This document shows, in pieces, positions 31,401-40,856 of a stretch of 64,000 bases of DNA. The position numbers and the translations under genes are program-made. Position 1 is the stretch's first letter; the number at the start of each line of letters is the position of its first letter. The stretch is from contig DGHK01000019.1 of the NCBI GenBank assembly GCA_002392655.1, forward strand, positions 1 through 64,000. The letters run 5' to 3'. The notes beneath the pieces were generated by a model that worked only from the letters and a program-made list of their open reading frames with translations, was not told the DNA's origin and searched no databases. Source of the DNA: Lachnospiraceae bacterium UBA3850. Lineage in GTDB: Bacteria; Bacillota; Clostridia; Lachnospirales; Lachnospiraceae.

Positions 31401-32267
31401 CTTAGCCGTATCATAAAGCTTCTGAAGTGTTTCGATGGTGGTTCCGAGAACACCATTGACCAGTTCGAGCTGTTCCTTCTTATCATTCAGAGTACCCTCT
31501 GTCTGGTAAAGCTCCAGCTGAGCATCTTCAAGCATTGACTTATTTTCGCTGACAGTATTCGCGAAAAGAGTCTTACCACTGGCAACAGCATCCTTACCGG
31601 CTTCAATCTCTTCCCTGGATTTCTCCAGATCTTCCTTAGCCTTATCAAACTGATTATCGATTTCATCCATTATTCGATCATTCAGCTTATCTATCTTCTT
31701 CTGGTTCATTGTTACCTGAACCGTCTCCGTAACTCCACCGGTAACAGTTACGGAAGCTACACCTTCTATACTTTCAAGCTGGGGTTCTATCTTGCTTGTT
31801 ATATAGTTGGTAAGCTCTATGTTATCCATCCCCTCAACCTCAGCGGCACCGATAAAAACCGGTATCATATTAGGGTTCAGCTGCATAACTATAGGGGAAC
31901 CGACCTTCTCGTCGAAGGTTCCCTTGAGCTGTTCTATTTTCTGCTGGATTTCGATAAGAGTCGCATCCATATTCGTCGTCTGCTCGTATTCAAGAACGAC
32001 TGTGGAATAACTGTTATACGACATAGATTGAATAGTTTTCAGATTCGAGGTGGTCGCAAGAGTGGCCTCCATAGGAGCAGTTATCTCCTTCTCAACTGTC
32101 TCCGGACTCGCTCCCATATCTGTCGTAATGACGATTACATACGGCAGATTGATGTTGGGCAGTAGATCGGCAGTTGTCTTCATAAGAGCAACGACACCGA
32201 TAACGATAACTGCCACAACTACGACAAAAACCGTATACGGTCTTTTTACACTAAATTTAGATATCAT
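28419..32267 (-). CDS. RND-family transporter with a long coiled-coil insertion
   Basis: 1282 residues; typical RND pumps are about 1030. N-terminal helix after MISKFSVKRPYTVFVVVVAV, then the porter domain, and two bundles of membrane helices with the RND signatures GLTLGIGMLVDNSIVVIENIY (conserved Asp in TM4) and GIIVNNGIVLVDYINQLR. An extra ~258 residues (about 197-454), mostly heptad-like coiled coil, interrupt the first porter half between VTMNQKKIDKLN and LSLETLNNILLAQN, exactly where AcrB has a continuous PN2 segment. A second smaller porter half follows. No membrane-fusion or TolC gene is adjacent, as expected for a monoderm. Confidence 0.92.
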   Translation of the reverse strand: MISKFSVKRPYTVFVVVVAVIVIGVVALMKTTADLLPNINLPYVIVITTDMGASPETVEKEITAPMEATLATTSNLKTIQSMSYNSYSTVVLEYEQTTNMDATLIEIQQKIEQLKGTFDEKVGSPIVMQLNPNMIPVFIGAAEVEGMDNIELTNYITSKIEPQLESIEGVASVTVTGGVTETVQVTMNQKKIDKLNDRIMDEIDNQFDKAKEDLEKSREEIEAGKDAVASGKTLFANTVSENKSMLEDAQLELYQTEGTLNDKKEQLELVNGVLGTTIETLQKLYDTAKDLADKIDSYESALSLFEQQVIDSEAFQTMTGMDPETARQQIEAFRAQIEEINEQIRTNAQALTDYDITLYTYEDIPAAIGELEKARTEVKAGIAAIDEGMEQVKEGKTTTSTALQALNKAEIEQSIQLAETSATLNSGLAQIEGAEKQIDDTMESTKSAADLDTVLSLETLNNILLAQNFAMPAGYASGKDGQVLVKVGEGVSEIEDLEDLVLIDLGMDKVGVITLGDVADIEKVDDSAEVYAKLNGEPGILLAFEKQTGYSTGDVTDRILERFESLEESEEEDVHFSVLMNQGVYIDMIVDSILLNMLVGAGLAILVLIIFLRDFRPTIIIACAIPLSVIFAVVLMYFSNITMNIISMSGLTLGIGMLVDNSIVVIENIYRLRKEGESIKKAAVYGASQVSGAITSSTLTTMCVFLPIVFTEGITRQLFVDMGLTIAFTLTASLLVALTLVPAMAQGLLRNQKTSEKKEAGLLMRVYEKFLRGAIKFKPLVFIVMVLLLFASTALALSRGTEFMSEMTGNQLMVSMSAPNKEERSFEEMTGYADEFVSRIQNIEGIKTIGAMMGNGSMMGGMSMGQQEGVSIYILFDEESDVKPKEIIEKVNEAKEGIDCDIQVQTQIMDMSALTGSGISVMIKGNNMQTMQKLAGDVAGILEGVDGVEEVDDGLSNMINTFVVTVDKEKAAKYGLTVAQVFAGISAKLASTKSTTSVETDLKSYDVFVRTDEQAEITVDDLKKMKLEYVDRKTQEKKEVSLSKVATFDEQEELSQILRNQQSRYITVSAKLKEGENIGLVGDEVKAKLKDLAVPLGYSVTLKGENESIDEAMSQLLLMMLLAVILIYLIMVAQFQSLKSPFIIMFTIPLAFTGGMLALFLSGKPVSVIAVIGFIMLAGIIVNNGIVLVDYINQLRREGMSKKEAIIESAKTRLRPVFMTAITTIVSMSTMAIGMGQGVEMSQPMAVVVIGGMIYGTMLTLVLVPCLYDAFNKEKDMTEEEL

Positions 32268-32386
32268 AATTCCTCCGAAATAACAAAAGAAGCGAAATGC
32301 TAAACAGGGGTAACCAATTTAACATTTTACTTCTTTTATAAAGAAATATCAATTATATATTTAACTGCTGCTATATCATTTACATA

Positions 32387-34732
32387 TTAATTAAACTTCA
32401 GATCATCAATAGGTACCGGACGGCTGAATAAAAATCCCTGTGCCATATCTACTCCTATCTCATTTATGAAGTCATACTGAGTCTGTGTTTCAACACCTTC
32501 AACCAGCGACCTGAGATTCAGACTCTTTGTCATCTCAATGATAGACTTTACTATGATGCTGGTCTGTGGATTACTCTCAAGCGTTCTCATGAATTTCATA
32601 TCAACCTTGATAACATCGAACGTGAAATCCTGAAGTGAATTAAGCGATGAATAACCGCTTCCGAAGTCGTCAAGCCATATCTCAAATCCAGCTTCTCTAA
32701 GTTCGTTCATCTTGGCCTTCAGTTCTTCGCTATCATTTTCAAGCGCACTCTCTGTTACCTCGATATGCAGATTCTTAGTATCCACATGGTTTTTCTTAAC
32801 TATATCCTTCATACTGTCTACTATGTTGGTAAGCATAAAGTCCAATCTGGACAGATTAATCGAAACAGGAATATCCATTCCTGCCATATCCCTCAGCTTC
32901 GGCTGATCGAGACAAACCTGTCTGGCTATAAAGCCATCAACCTTGTGAATAAGCTTTGCCTCCTCCAGAGGAGGTATGAAATCTCCGGGTGCTAGGAATC
33001 CATGTATAGGATCTATCCACCTTGCAAGAGCCTCAAGTTCGATAAGCTTACCTGTCTTGATATCTATTACTGGCTGATAATAAACCCTTAGATAACCCTT
33101 CTCGGCAGCTTCGTCCACATGCGATATAACATATCTCTCCAGCTTATTTCTGGTTTCAAGCTGTTCACTGTAGTAAACAAAATTCCTGTTGGAATCATGC
33201 TTTATACTGTCACACGCAAGTTTGGCCTTGTCACAGGTTATTCCGACATTTTCTCCTTCGACATATTGGGCAATACCAACCTTGATATTCATATGAATGC
33301 TTCCGAAAAGCGGTTTTACCTTCTGGAATACATTCGGAATAATCTCCTCTGCCTCACTCTTATAACAAAGGACAACGAAATGATCCTCCGCGAATCTGGC
33401 TATAACTCTGTTAGAGAATTCATCCTTCAGGATCTGTCCTATATCCCTCAGCAGCTTATCGCCCTTTCTAAACCCATACTCTTCGTTGTAAGCCTTGAAA
33501 TTACCTAAATTGAAGTAAAGAATCACCGGCTCTTTATCCAGATTCAGAACGTTACCAAGCATCTCATCAGCTCTTATACGGAAGAACTGCATATTCGGAA
33601 TTCCGGTTATCTCATCTATACTACTTGAGGTATTGGTCTGCGCAACCTCGGCAAGTATATCAGTCTGTCTCTTCTGACTCCTGTCATAGGCGTAGCCCAT
33701 GATACTTCCTCTTCCCTTCGCTCTGGTTTCAAGGAGTCTTACGTCAGTATGTCTGATCAGCTCAGCCACATCACCCTCCCCCTCAGTATTACCATATACA
33801 TAGGCGATACTACAGGTCGGATGAAATTTCTTTCCTCTAATAACGATTTCACTGAAACCATCACTTATCTGCTTCAGTTTTCTCTTAAATTCAGCTTCCG
33901 AAGATTTATCATCGAGTATAATGATCTCATCACTCTCAAATCTGTAGCAGTACTCTTCACCAAATACATCTCTCGCTAGAGAACCGATATAAGCAACTAT
34001 TTCCTCTCCGAAATCATGTCCATACATATCATTGAAGAACTTGAAATAATCTATATCAACTATCGCAGCACATATATGCATATTGGTATACTTCACAGCA
34101 TCCTGTCTCAGAGAATATCTGTTCTTAAGGCCGGTTATCTCATCATGCCTTGATCTGTAATCAGAGAGAACATAATTTTCTATATTATCAAATCTCTCTG
34201 CAAGAACAAACAGATTAACAAACATAGATCCCATCATAAAGCTCAGGGCATGAACCATATCCAGCTTAAATATCTCAGGAACCTTGTAGGTATATCCCAG
34301 GATTATATAAAGGATCATCATCGATACAATATATATCAGATGTCTGACCGGATTATCAAGAATAAACGGTGGCATACATATGAGTAGCAGGAAAAATGTA
34401 ATCGTTATTCCCGTTTTATCCAGAACAGTTCCCATAAGTATTCCGAATATCATAATAGGAATCTGAACTATATAAAGGAATAGTGTACTATACTTCTCAC
34501 GATTCTTAAGTATAGGTTTTCTGAGAATAGATGCCACGACAAAATAAACGAGTAAAACCAGACTTCCCGTATAACCATTCGTTTGCTTGATAAATACATT
34601 CGATAACATATTTACGGTAGCAACAATGGTTCCGACGAGAAGATAGGTCTGGCTCGCGATCATATTTCTTTTTATAACCTGACCTTTATATCTGTAATAT
34701 CTCTTAACATCTAGTCGTTTTAGAAAACTCAT
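32387..34732 (-). CDS. Membrane EAL-domain phosphodiesterase with two degenerate GGDEF domains
   Basis: 781 residues. About six N-terminal membrane segments (1-180), then a GGDEF-like domain with FESDE in place of GGDEF, a second with FAEDHF, and a C-terminal EAL domain with LIELEALARWID, HIEVTESALEND, WLDDFGSGYSSLNSL, VIKVDM and LVEGVET, i.e. the metal-binding and catalytic residues look intact. It therefore probably hydrolyses c-di-GMP rather than making it; the GGDEF copies may bind GTP or c-di-GMP. The start follows the phosphohexomutase stop by 24 bases, suggesting co-transcription. Confidence 0.92.
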   Translation of the reverse strand: MSFLKRLDVKRYYRYKGQVIKRNMIASQTYLLVGTIVATVNMLSNVFIKQTNGYTGSLVLLVYFVVASILRKPILKNREKYSTLFLYIVQIPIMIFGILMGTVLDKTGITITFFLLLICMPPFILDNPVRHLIYIVSMMILYIILGYTYKVPEIFKLDMVHALSFMMGSMFVNLFVLAERFDNIENYVLSDYRSRHDEITGLKNRYSLRQDAVKYTNMHICAAIVDIDYFKFFNDMYGHDFGEEIVAYIGSLARDVFGEEYCYRFESDEIIILDDKSSEAEFKRKLKQISDGFSEIVIRGKKFHPTCSIAYVYGNTEGEGDVAELIRHTDVRLLETRAKGRGSIMGYAYDRSQKRQTDILAEVAQTNTSSSIDEITGIPNMQFFRIRADEMLGNVLNLDKEPVILYFNLGNFKAYNEEYGFRKGDKLLRDIGQILKDEFSNRVIARFAEDHFVVLCYKSEAEEIIPNVFQKVKPLFGSIHMNIKVGIAQYVEGENVGITCDKAKLACDSIKHDSNRNFVYYSEQLETRNKLERYVISHVDEAAEKGYLRVYYQPVIDIKTGKLIELEALARWIDPIHGFLAPGDFIPPLEEAKLIHKVDGFIARQVCLDQPKLRDMAGMDIPVSINLSRLDFMLTNIVDSMKDIVKKNHVDTKNLHIEVTESALENDSEELKAKMNELREAGFEIWLDDFGSGYSSLNSLQDFTFDVIKVDMKFMRTLESNPQTSIIVKSIIEMTKSLNLRSLVEGVETQTQYDFINEIGVDMAQGFLFSRPVPIDDLKFN

Positions 34733-34756
34733 TTAACCGCACCCTTAAGTAACTAT

Positions 34757-36481
34757 TTACTGTCCGCTTAACATATCCGCCTTTATAGCCTCAAGCTTCT
34801 TTTCGGAATCAGACATATCTGTTCCCTTTACCCCATAATAGAACTTGATCTTTGGCTCTGTTCCTGATGGACGAACGCAGCACCATGCGTTGTCCTCAAG
34901 CTCATAATAAAGAACATTTGATGATGGAAGACCTGTTGAAGTGGTCTCGCCTGATACGAGATCAACTCTCTCGTCCTTCTTATAATCACGTGTAGCGAGA
35001 ACCTTGAAGCCTCCAAGCTCCTTTGGAGGATTTGTTCTGAAGTTCTCCATCTTTCTCTGAATCTCAGCAGCACCGTCAACACCCTTAAGCTCAAGTGTTG
35101 CAAGACCTTCCTTGTAATAACCATACTTCTCATAGAGATCCTGCATAGCATCGCAGAGTGTTTTACCCTGTTTCTTATAGAATGCAGCAACCTCACAAAG
35201 CATCATAACCGCAACGATAGAATCCTTATCTCTTGCATAAGTTCCTGTCAAGCAGCCATAAGACTCCTCAAGTCCAAATACGTAATTGTTGCAACCTGTC
35301 TGTTCAAATATCTTGATCTGCTCACCGATATACTTAAAGCCTGTAAGCACTTCTATGCAACGTGCGTTATAAGCAGCTGCAATTGCTTTTGCAAGATCTG
35401 TAGTAACAATTGTGGTAACAAGTGCAGGATTTTCAGGCATAGTTCCTGTAGCTTCACGCTCTCTGAATATATACTCTGCTATAAGCATTCCGGACATATT
35501 TCCGGTAAAGCTCATATATTCTCCTGTCTTTGTATCCTTGGCATAAACACCAAGTCTGTCCGCATCAGGATCTGTTGCAAGAACGATATCTGCATCAACA
35601 TCCTTTGCAAGCTTAAGTGCAAGCTCCCAAGCCTTTGGATCCTCTGGATTAGGATAGGAAACTGTAGGGAATGATCCATCAGGAATTTTCTGTTGTGGCT
35701 CTACGTAAACCTGTGTAAATCCAAGATCCTTAAGAACTCTTCTTACAGGAACATTTCCTGTTCCATGAAGTGGTGTGTAAACTATCTTGATATCCTTTGC
35801 CATCTCAGGGATGATCTCAGGGTGGATACTCTGAGCCTTAACCTGTGCAATATACTTATCGTCAAAATCAGTTCCGATTATGTTGAAGAGACCTGCTGCT
35901 CTGGCATCGTCCTCATCCATTGTTTTAACTTCAGCAAAGTCTGTAACCTTGGCAACCTCTGCCATAATTCCCGTGTCATGAGGAGGAGTAACCTGTGCGC
36001 CGTCCTCCCAATAAACCTTATAACCATTATACTCTCTTGGATTATGGCTGGCTGTAACAACGATACCTGCTATACAACCAAACTCTCTTACTGCAAATGA
36101 AAGCTCCGGAGTCGGTCTAAGTGACTCAAACAGATATGTCTTGATACCGTTAGCGTTGAGACATCTGGCTGCCTCTCTTGCAAATTCAGGTGACATGATA
36201 CGTGAATCATGTGCAATAGCAACACCCTTTGCCTGTCCGCCATTTGCAACTATATAGTTTGCAAGACCCTGAGTAGCCTGACGAACTGTATATATATTCA
36301 TACGGTTAGTACCGGCACCTCTAACTCCGCGAAGTCCTCCCGTTCCAAACTCAAGACTTCTGTAGAATCTGTCCTCTATCTCTTTTTCATCATCCTTTAT
36401 GGACTCAAGCTCAGCTCTTGTCTCTGCATCAAAATATGGATCATCTAACCACTTCTTATACTCTTCCATAAAGTTACTCAT
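34757..36481 (-). CDS. Phosphoglucomutase/phosphomannomutase family protein
   Basis: 574 residues, alpha-D-phosphohexomutase superfamily, the long form common in Firmicutes (PgcA-like). The catalytic Ser is in VVTASHNPREYNGYKVYW, metal ligands in ATDPDADRLGV, the sugar loop in GLEESYGC and the phosphate-binding loop in RPSGTEPKIKFYYG. It interconverts glucose-1-phosphate and glucose-6-phosphate, linking cellobiose phosphorylase and MalQ products with glycolysis. RBS GGGAGGATATACCGAA precedes the ATG. A small hairpin (GCAGCAG/CTGCTG) lies in the leader at about 36510-36532. Confidence 0.95.
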   Translation of the reverse strand: MSNFMEEYKKWLDDPYFDAETRAELESIKDDEKEIEDRFYRSLEFGTGGLRGVRGAGTNRMNIYTVRQATQGLANYIVANGGQAKGVAIAHDSRIMSPEFAREAARCLNANGIKTYLFESLRPTPELSFAVREFGCIAGIVVTASHNPREYNGYKVYWEDGAQVTPPHDTGIMAEVAKVTDFAEVKTMDEDDARAAGLFNIIGTDFDDKYIAQVKAQSIHPEIIPEMAKDIKIVYTPLHGTGNVPVRRVLKDLGFTQVYVEPQQKIPDGSFPTVSYPNPEDPKAWELALKLAKDVDADIVLATDPDADRLGVYAKDTKTGEYMSFTGNMSGMLIAEYIFREREATGTMPENPALVTTIVTTDLAKAIAAAYNARCIEVLTGFKYIGEQIKIFEQTGCNNYVFGLEESYGCLTGTYARDKDSIVAVMMLCEVAAFYKKQGKTLCDAMQDLYEKYGYYKEGLATLELKGVDGAAEIQRKMENFRTNPPKELGGFKVLATRDYKKDERVDLVSGETTSTGLPSSNVLYYELEDNAWCCVRPSGTEPKIKFYYGVKGTDMSDSEKKLEAIKADMLSGQ

Positions 36482-36651
36482 TTCGGTATATCCTCCCTTT
36501 GTTTAAAAGTGGCAGCAGTTCTTCCACCTGCTGTCAACGCATATAAGTTATTATAACATTTATCATCCCATTATGGCTATAAAAAGATAGTGCTATTAGT
36601 ATAGTTTTTTGTTATTATAAGGGTATATTTTTATTTGGGCAGGTAATTTAA

Positions 36652-38112
36652 ATGAAAAAGAAGACTGAAAATGAAATGAACAGGGTTCTCATGTCTCTCA
36701 GCGAGATTGAAGAACTTCGAAAAACGGCTGTCAGTTCCATTTACCGTCAGTCTTATCATATCCAGCCTATTACGGGACTCATGAATGATCCAAATGGATT
36801 TATATACAACAACGGTATGTGGCATCTATTCTATCAATGGTGTCCATGGGGAGCATTTCACGGACTTAAGCATTGGTATCACGTAGTATCCGAGGATCTG
36901 ATAAACTGGAAGAATCTCGGTGTTGCTTTGTATCCTGATACATACTTCGATAACGGAGGTGACTTTACGGGAACGGCCTACAACATAAATGGGCTCATCC
37001 ACCTCTTTTACTCAGGAATACACTCGGACAAGAATTCAGAGGCCGAAAGCTACACATGTATGGCAAAGCTTACAGATGATAACAGGGTTAAAAAATACTC
37101 CGCTCCTCTTTTCGGTCCGTCTGATGAATATACTCATAACCAGAGAGACCCCAAAATCATTTATGATGATGACTCCGGAAAATACTATATATTTATAGGT
37201 GCTCAGACAAAGGATCAAAACGGTTGTATCATCGTATACGAATCCGATGACCCGAAGAAAAACTGGCACATGAGAGGAAGACTGCATGTACCCGGTTTCG
37301 AAAGCTTCGGAAGCATGTGGGAATGTCCTTCGCTTGAACAACTCGGAAGTCATGATATACTGATATTCTGTCCTCAGCAGCTAACTCTCGAAGGACACGG
37401 AACAGGAACTAACCACAACGGATATATCATAGGTTCTATGGATTTCGACAGTCTGACATTTACTCCTGATGGAGCTTTTCATCTGCTGGATTTCGGATTT
37501 GAATCTTATGCTGCCGAATGTGCTGCCAACACAGAAGAAGCAAATAAGAAATATCTTATAGCCTGGATGGGACTGCCCGATTCAAGCTTCCCTACAGACA
37601 AGGAAGCATGGTCCGGATGTATGACACTGCCAAGGGAGCTCACCATCAGACACCGCAGACTTATTCAGAAACCGATACACGGACTTGAATCAATGAGAAA
37701 AGCTTTGGTCAGCCCCAGTCTCAAGGTTCTTCCTGATACCGCGGAGATAGCTGTGACCATATATCCTGACGATTTCAATATGACTCTTTTCTCAAAGCCT
37801 GACGGAACAGGCGGACTGTCCATAGACTACAAGGATAAAACCCGCGAGATCACACTGGATCGTTCCGGAATGAACATCAGATTCAATGTTGAAAACGGTG
37901 AAAGCAGGACCAGAGTTCTGGAAAACGGACTTACACACCTCAGGATATTTATAGATAAAAGCTCTGTTGAGATTTTTGTAAATGACGGTGACGCCGTATT
38001 TACATCACGGATATTCCCCGAGGCTGATGAACACGGATTTACAATTAGCGAGTGCACCTCCATAAATATATGGGAACTCGGACATACTCTGGAGGACGAT
38101 TTTATCATATAG
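36652..38112 (+). CDS. Sucrose-6-phosphate hydrolase / GH32 invertase
   Basis: 486 residues, glycoside hydrolase family 32. The five-blade propeller holds the nucleophile Asp in LMNDPNGFIY, the transition-state stabiliser in QRDPKI and the general acid Glu in WECPSL; a C-terminal beta-sandwich ends in LRIFIDKSSVEIFVNDGD. No signal peptide, so it is cytoplasmic and may act on sucrose, sucrose-6-phosphate or short fructans. No PTS gene is nearby. It is divergent from the phosphohexomutase gene and precedes the MurG homologue by 45 bases. Confidence 0.93.
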   Translation: MKKKTENEMNRVLMSLSEIEELRKTAVSSIYRQSYHIQPITGLMNDPNGFIYNNGMWHLFYQWCPWGAFHGLKHWYHVVSEDLINWKNLGVALYPDTYFDNGGDFTGTAYNINGLIHLFYSGIHSDKNSEAESYTCMAKLTDDNRVKKYSAPLFGPSDEYTHNQRDPKIIYDDDSGKYYIFIGAQTKDQNGCIIVYESDDPKKNWHMRGRLHVPGFESFGSMWECPSLEQLGSHDILIFCPQQLTLEGHGTGTNHNGYIIGSMDFDSLTFTPDGAFHLLDFGFESYAAECAANTEEANKKYLIAWMGLPDSSFPTDKEAWSGCMTLPRELTIRHRRLIQKPIHGLESMRKALVSPSLKVLPDTAEIAVTIYPDDFNMTLFSKPDGTGGLSIDYKDKTREITLDRSGMNIRFNVENGESRTRVLENGLTHLRIFIDKSSVEIFVNDGDAVFTSRIFPEADEHGFTISECTSINIWELGHTLEDDFII

Positions 38113-38157
38113 ATAAATCTTTATATATTACTTTATAAATGACGATGGGAGAAAAAA

Positions 38158-39219
38158 ATGAAGAAGATAGTACTTACCGGCGGAGGAACTGCCGGACATG
38201 TTACACCAAATATAGCGATCATCCCGACTCTTAAGGAGATGGGCTATGATATAAGCTATATCGGAACATATAATGGCATCGAAAAGAAGCTTATCGAAGA
38301 GATAGGAATTCCTTACTACGGAATATCATCAGGAAAGCTCAGACGATACTTCGATCTGAAAAACTTCACAGATCCTTTCAGAATACTAAAGGGGTATTTT
38401 CAAGCTAAAAAGCTAATCAAGAAGCTGAAACCCGACGTTGTTTTTTCAAAGGGAGGCTTTGTTACGGTTCCCGTAGTTTTTGCAGCATCCAAGAAGAAAA
38501 TACCGGTTGTTATCCACGAATCGGACATGTCTCCGGGACTTGCTAACAAGCTGGCACTGCCCAAGGCAACCAAAATATGCTGTAACTTCCCCGAGACCAA
38601 GAAGCTGTTCGAGGGAAAAGCCACTGTCACCGGAACACCAATCAGACAGGAGCTCTTTAACGGAGATAAGGAAAAAGCCAAAAAGTTCTGTGGCTTTGAA
38701 GATGATAAACCAACCATTCTTATAGTCGGAGGAAGCACCGGAAGTGTTGCCGTAAATAACGCCATTTGGAGTGTACTTGATGAACTTCTTTCGACCTACA
38801 ATGTTATCCACATCTGTGGAAAGGACAAAATGAACACCAAATATGCCGGCAAAAAAGGCTATGCCCAGTTTGAATATGTTAAGTCAGAGCTTCCGGATCT
38901 TTTTGCTCTGGCAGACATAGTCATATCTCGCGCAGGAGCAAATGCCATCTGTGAGCTTCTGGCTCTTAAGAAGCCGAACATACTGATTCCACTTTCACTA
39001 AAGGCCAGCAGAGGCGACCAGATACTGAACGCGGAGTCCTTCCAAAAAAGCGGTTACAGCTATGTGATTGACGAAGAAAAGCTGGACGACAAAACCCTCC
39101 TCAAGGCTTTAGAGGATATAGAGCAGCATAAGGAAGCATATCTGGAGGCTATGGAACAGAGCAAAGTCAGCGACTCCATCACCACTATAACCACTATTAT
39201 TGATTCTCTGACAAAGTAA
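38158..39219 (+). CDS. murG: MurG-type UDP-GlcNAc:undecaprenyl-pyrophosphoryl-MurNAc-pentapeptide transferase
   Basis: 353 residues, normal for MurG. The N-terminal Gly-rich loop [14 protein letters not shown] and the C-terminal donor-site residues [20 protein letters not shown], then [12 protein letters not shown], match. It makes lipid II at the inner face of the membrane. It is not next to other mur/fts genes, and some Firmicutes carry more than one MurG-like copy, so it may be a second copy. RBS GGGAGAAAAAA. Confidence 0.9.
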   Translation: MKKIVLTGGGTAGHVTPNIAIIPTLKEMGYDISYIGTYNGIEKKLIEEIGIPYYGISSGKLRRYFDLKNFTDPFRILKGYFQAKKLIKKLKPDVVFSKGGFVTVPVVFAASKKKIPVVIHESDMSPGLANKLALPKATKICCNFPETKKLFEGKATVTGTPIRQELFNGDKEKAKKFCGFEDDKPTILIVGGSTGSVAVNNAIWSVLDELLSTYNVIHICGKDKMNTKYAGKKGYAQFEYVKSELPDLFALADIVISRAGANAICELLALKKPNILIPLSLKASRGDQILNAESFQKSGYSYVIDEEKLDDKTLLKALEDIEQHKEAYLEAMEQSKVSDSITTITTIIDSLTK

Positions 39220-39226
39220 TGACGTA

Positions 39227-39260
39227 AAAAAGAACGGATGCAGCGCATCCGTTCTTTTTA
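39227..39260. terminator. Bidirectional terminator
   Basis: AAAAAGAACGGATGC and GCATCCGTTCTTTTT arms around a three-base loop, between the convergent murG-like gene and the 39278-39826 gene. Confidence 0.9.
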
Positions 39261-39277
39261 TATAAAACTTTATGATT

Positions 39278-39826
39278 TTACTTTCCGCATAAACTATCGA
39301 GACACTTCTGATAGTAATCATTTGAAGTATTTGACTGACTGTAAACGTCCTGATCAACCTCAATCTGTGAAGGATATATAGGCTTTCCTTCTTCCATTGT
39401 CTTATTATTAACCTTTATGACACTACCTTCCTTGGTAACATCAAATCTACATCTAAAATGTGCATTAGTACGTGTAATAAGACCGTCTGAGTTCTCTTCA
39501 CTCTCGAGAGCAACTGTGATATTGAATCCATCAGCATAAATGATGTAGGATCCATTACCCTTATCATCAACATCACTCTCTTCTATAGTCCATGCCGGAT
39601 GTTCAGTATTGCTCTCGAAAGCATCTCCGAATGTAAAATCCTTATTCTTAGGAACCTTTGCAGCCTTCAAAGGCTCAATAACCTTGGAGTAGTTATCATT
39701 TGTTTTTTCCTGAATAAATGCCTTGATTGGATAATGAACCGAACCAGGAAGGATGAAATATGCACCAACCAGAATTCCTACTATAATCACAATACCCAAA
39801 ATAACTCGTGCAACCTTGTTACCCAT
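39278..39826 (-). CDS. Small membrane-anchored extracytoplasmic protein, function unknown
   Basis: 182 residues: one N-terminal helix (VARVILGIVIIVGILVGAYFIL) followed by a polar, beta-rich domain facing outside (DFTFGDAFESN, GSYIIYADGFNITVALES, NAHFRCRFDVTKEG). It has no lipobox. The domain ends with a Cys-containing tail (CLDSLCGK), possibly a disulfide. I do not recognise the family. It follows the HD-domain gene on the same strand by 45 bases. Confidence 0.75.
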   Translation of the reverse strand: MGNKVARVILGIVIIVGILVGAYFILPGSVHYPIKAFIQEKTNDNYSKVIEPLKAAKVPKNKDFTFGDAFESNTEHPAWTIEESDVDDKGNGSYIIYADGFNITVALESEENSDGLITRTNAHFRCRFDVTKEGSVIKVNNKTMEEGKPIYPSQIEVDQDVYSQSNTSNDYYQKCLDSLCGK

Positions 39827-39871
39827 AACTGTCTCTCCTTTTTTATAAAAAGAATACTAAATCTGAAATGA

Positions 39872-40462
39872 TCAGAACAGCTCTTTCTCAAGCTGATATA
39901 TAAATCCTTCGACCAGCTGCATACGCTTCGCATACTCAGTCCTTGCGGTCTCAGTCTTGCAGCATCTGATCAGAGGTTTACTCTGTCTGTAATAATCCTT
40001 TATTCGATAATACGCCCTCTTATAGCTAGACTCCTCATCATGAGCCGTAACCATGGCATCACGCATTATCTCGATGCCTCCTACATCATCCAGAAGATCG
40101 GCATCCATAACTATACGACATTCCAAAGAAAGATCCTTATCTGTATCCTTATCGGCATTCATCATAATGATTTCTCCGACCTTAACAATAAGCTCGGGTG
40201 CCACACCGATACTATCCAGATATTCAACTGCAACTTCAGCACTGACCTCACTGTCCGGTCTGCCATCCTCATGACCTACATCATGGAGAAGTGCAGCTAA
40301 AACGATCACATCCAAATCTCCTCCAAGCTTTGCCTGAAGTCTTATAGCCCAACGATAAACTCTCATCGTATGGTCATAACTGTTCCTAAATGGATACTGA
40401 TCTGAACCTTGTTTTTCAGAAGATGTCTTTTTTACAAATTCAATAACTTCTGAATAATCCAT
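39872..40462 (-). CDS. HD-domain metal-dependent hydrolase
   Basis: 196 residues, HD superfamily: first His in SYDHTMRVYRWA, the HD pair in ALLHDVGHED and a late Asp in VMDADLLDDVGG. This resembles the YedJ/YpgQ group of small phosphohydrolases acting on nucleotides; the true substrate is unknown. It lies just downstream of the SRP RNA gene. Confidence 0.88.
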   Translation of the reverse strand: MDYSEVIEFVKKTSSEKQGSDQYPFRNSYDHTMRVYRWAIRLQAKLGGDLDVIVLAALLHDVGHEDGRPDSEVSAEVAVEYLDSIGVAPELIVKVGEIIMMNADKDTDKDLSLECRIVMDADLLDDVGGIEIMRDAMVTAHDEESSYKRAYYRIKDYYRQSKPLIRCCKTETARTEYAKRMQLVEGFIYQLEKELF

Positions 40463-40544
40463 CCCCGATAACCCCTAACATTAATATTAAAACACCTATA
40501 TAAATATAACACTTTCTATAGGATAATGCCACTTTTTTTTAAAT

Positions 40545-40815
40545 CCGCGCGACTGGCTTTGCAAAGCCCACACGAGCGTTACTTTGGCAGTTAACTCAAC
40601 CCAGGCTGCCTCACGGCGCACAGAGAGGTTCTGCTTAGTGCTGCTTTGTTCCCAACCTGACACGGTTCACAGATTCCTGTCGCGTAAGACCTAAGTATCA
40701 ACGTCACTTACCGAAGGCAGCCCCGCATGAACAATTCGGGGCCAGTCATCACCCCTGCTGTAGCGGATTGCAGGTACAGGGCACCGCTATCTCCCCGGCT
40801 GCGCGAAATTTTATA
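40545..40815 (-). ncRNA. ffs: Signal recognition particle RNA (large Firmicutes type)
   Basis: On the minus strand a ~265-base RNA with the hallmark pieces: GGTGCCCTGTACCTGCAATC near the 5' end, CAGGTTGGGAACAAAGCAGC for the domain IV apex (standard GGAA loop, closed by UUG/CAA instead of UCC/GGA), and CCTGGGTTGAGTTAACTGCC near the 3' end. The ends CGCGC and GCGCG pair. It guides Ffh to signal sequences. It has its own promoter. Confidence 0.93.
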
Positions 40816-40823
40816 ACTATTCT

Positions 40824-40852
40824 AGTATACATAAGATAAGATTTTTCGTCAA
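40824..40852 (-). promoter_or_regulatory. Promoter of the SRP RNA gene
   Basis: On the minus strand: TTGACG (40847-40852), 17-base spacer, TATACT (40824-40829). The expected start is near 40817. It sits just past the tadA stop. Confidence 0.85.
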
Positions 40853-40856
40853 GTAA

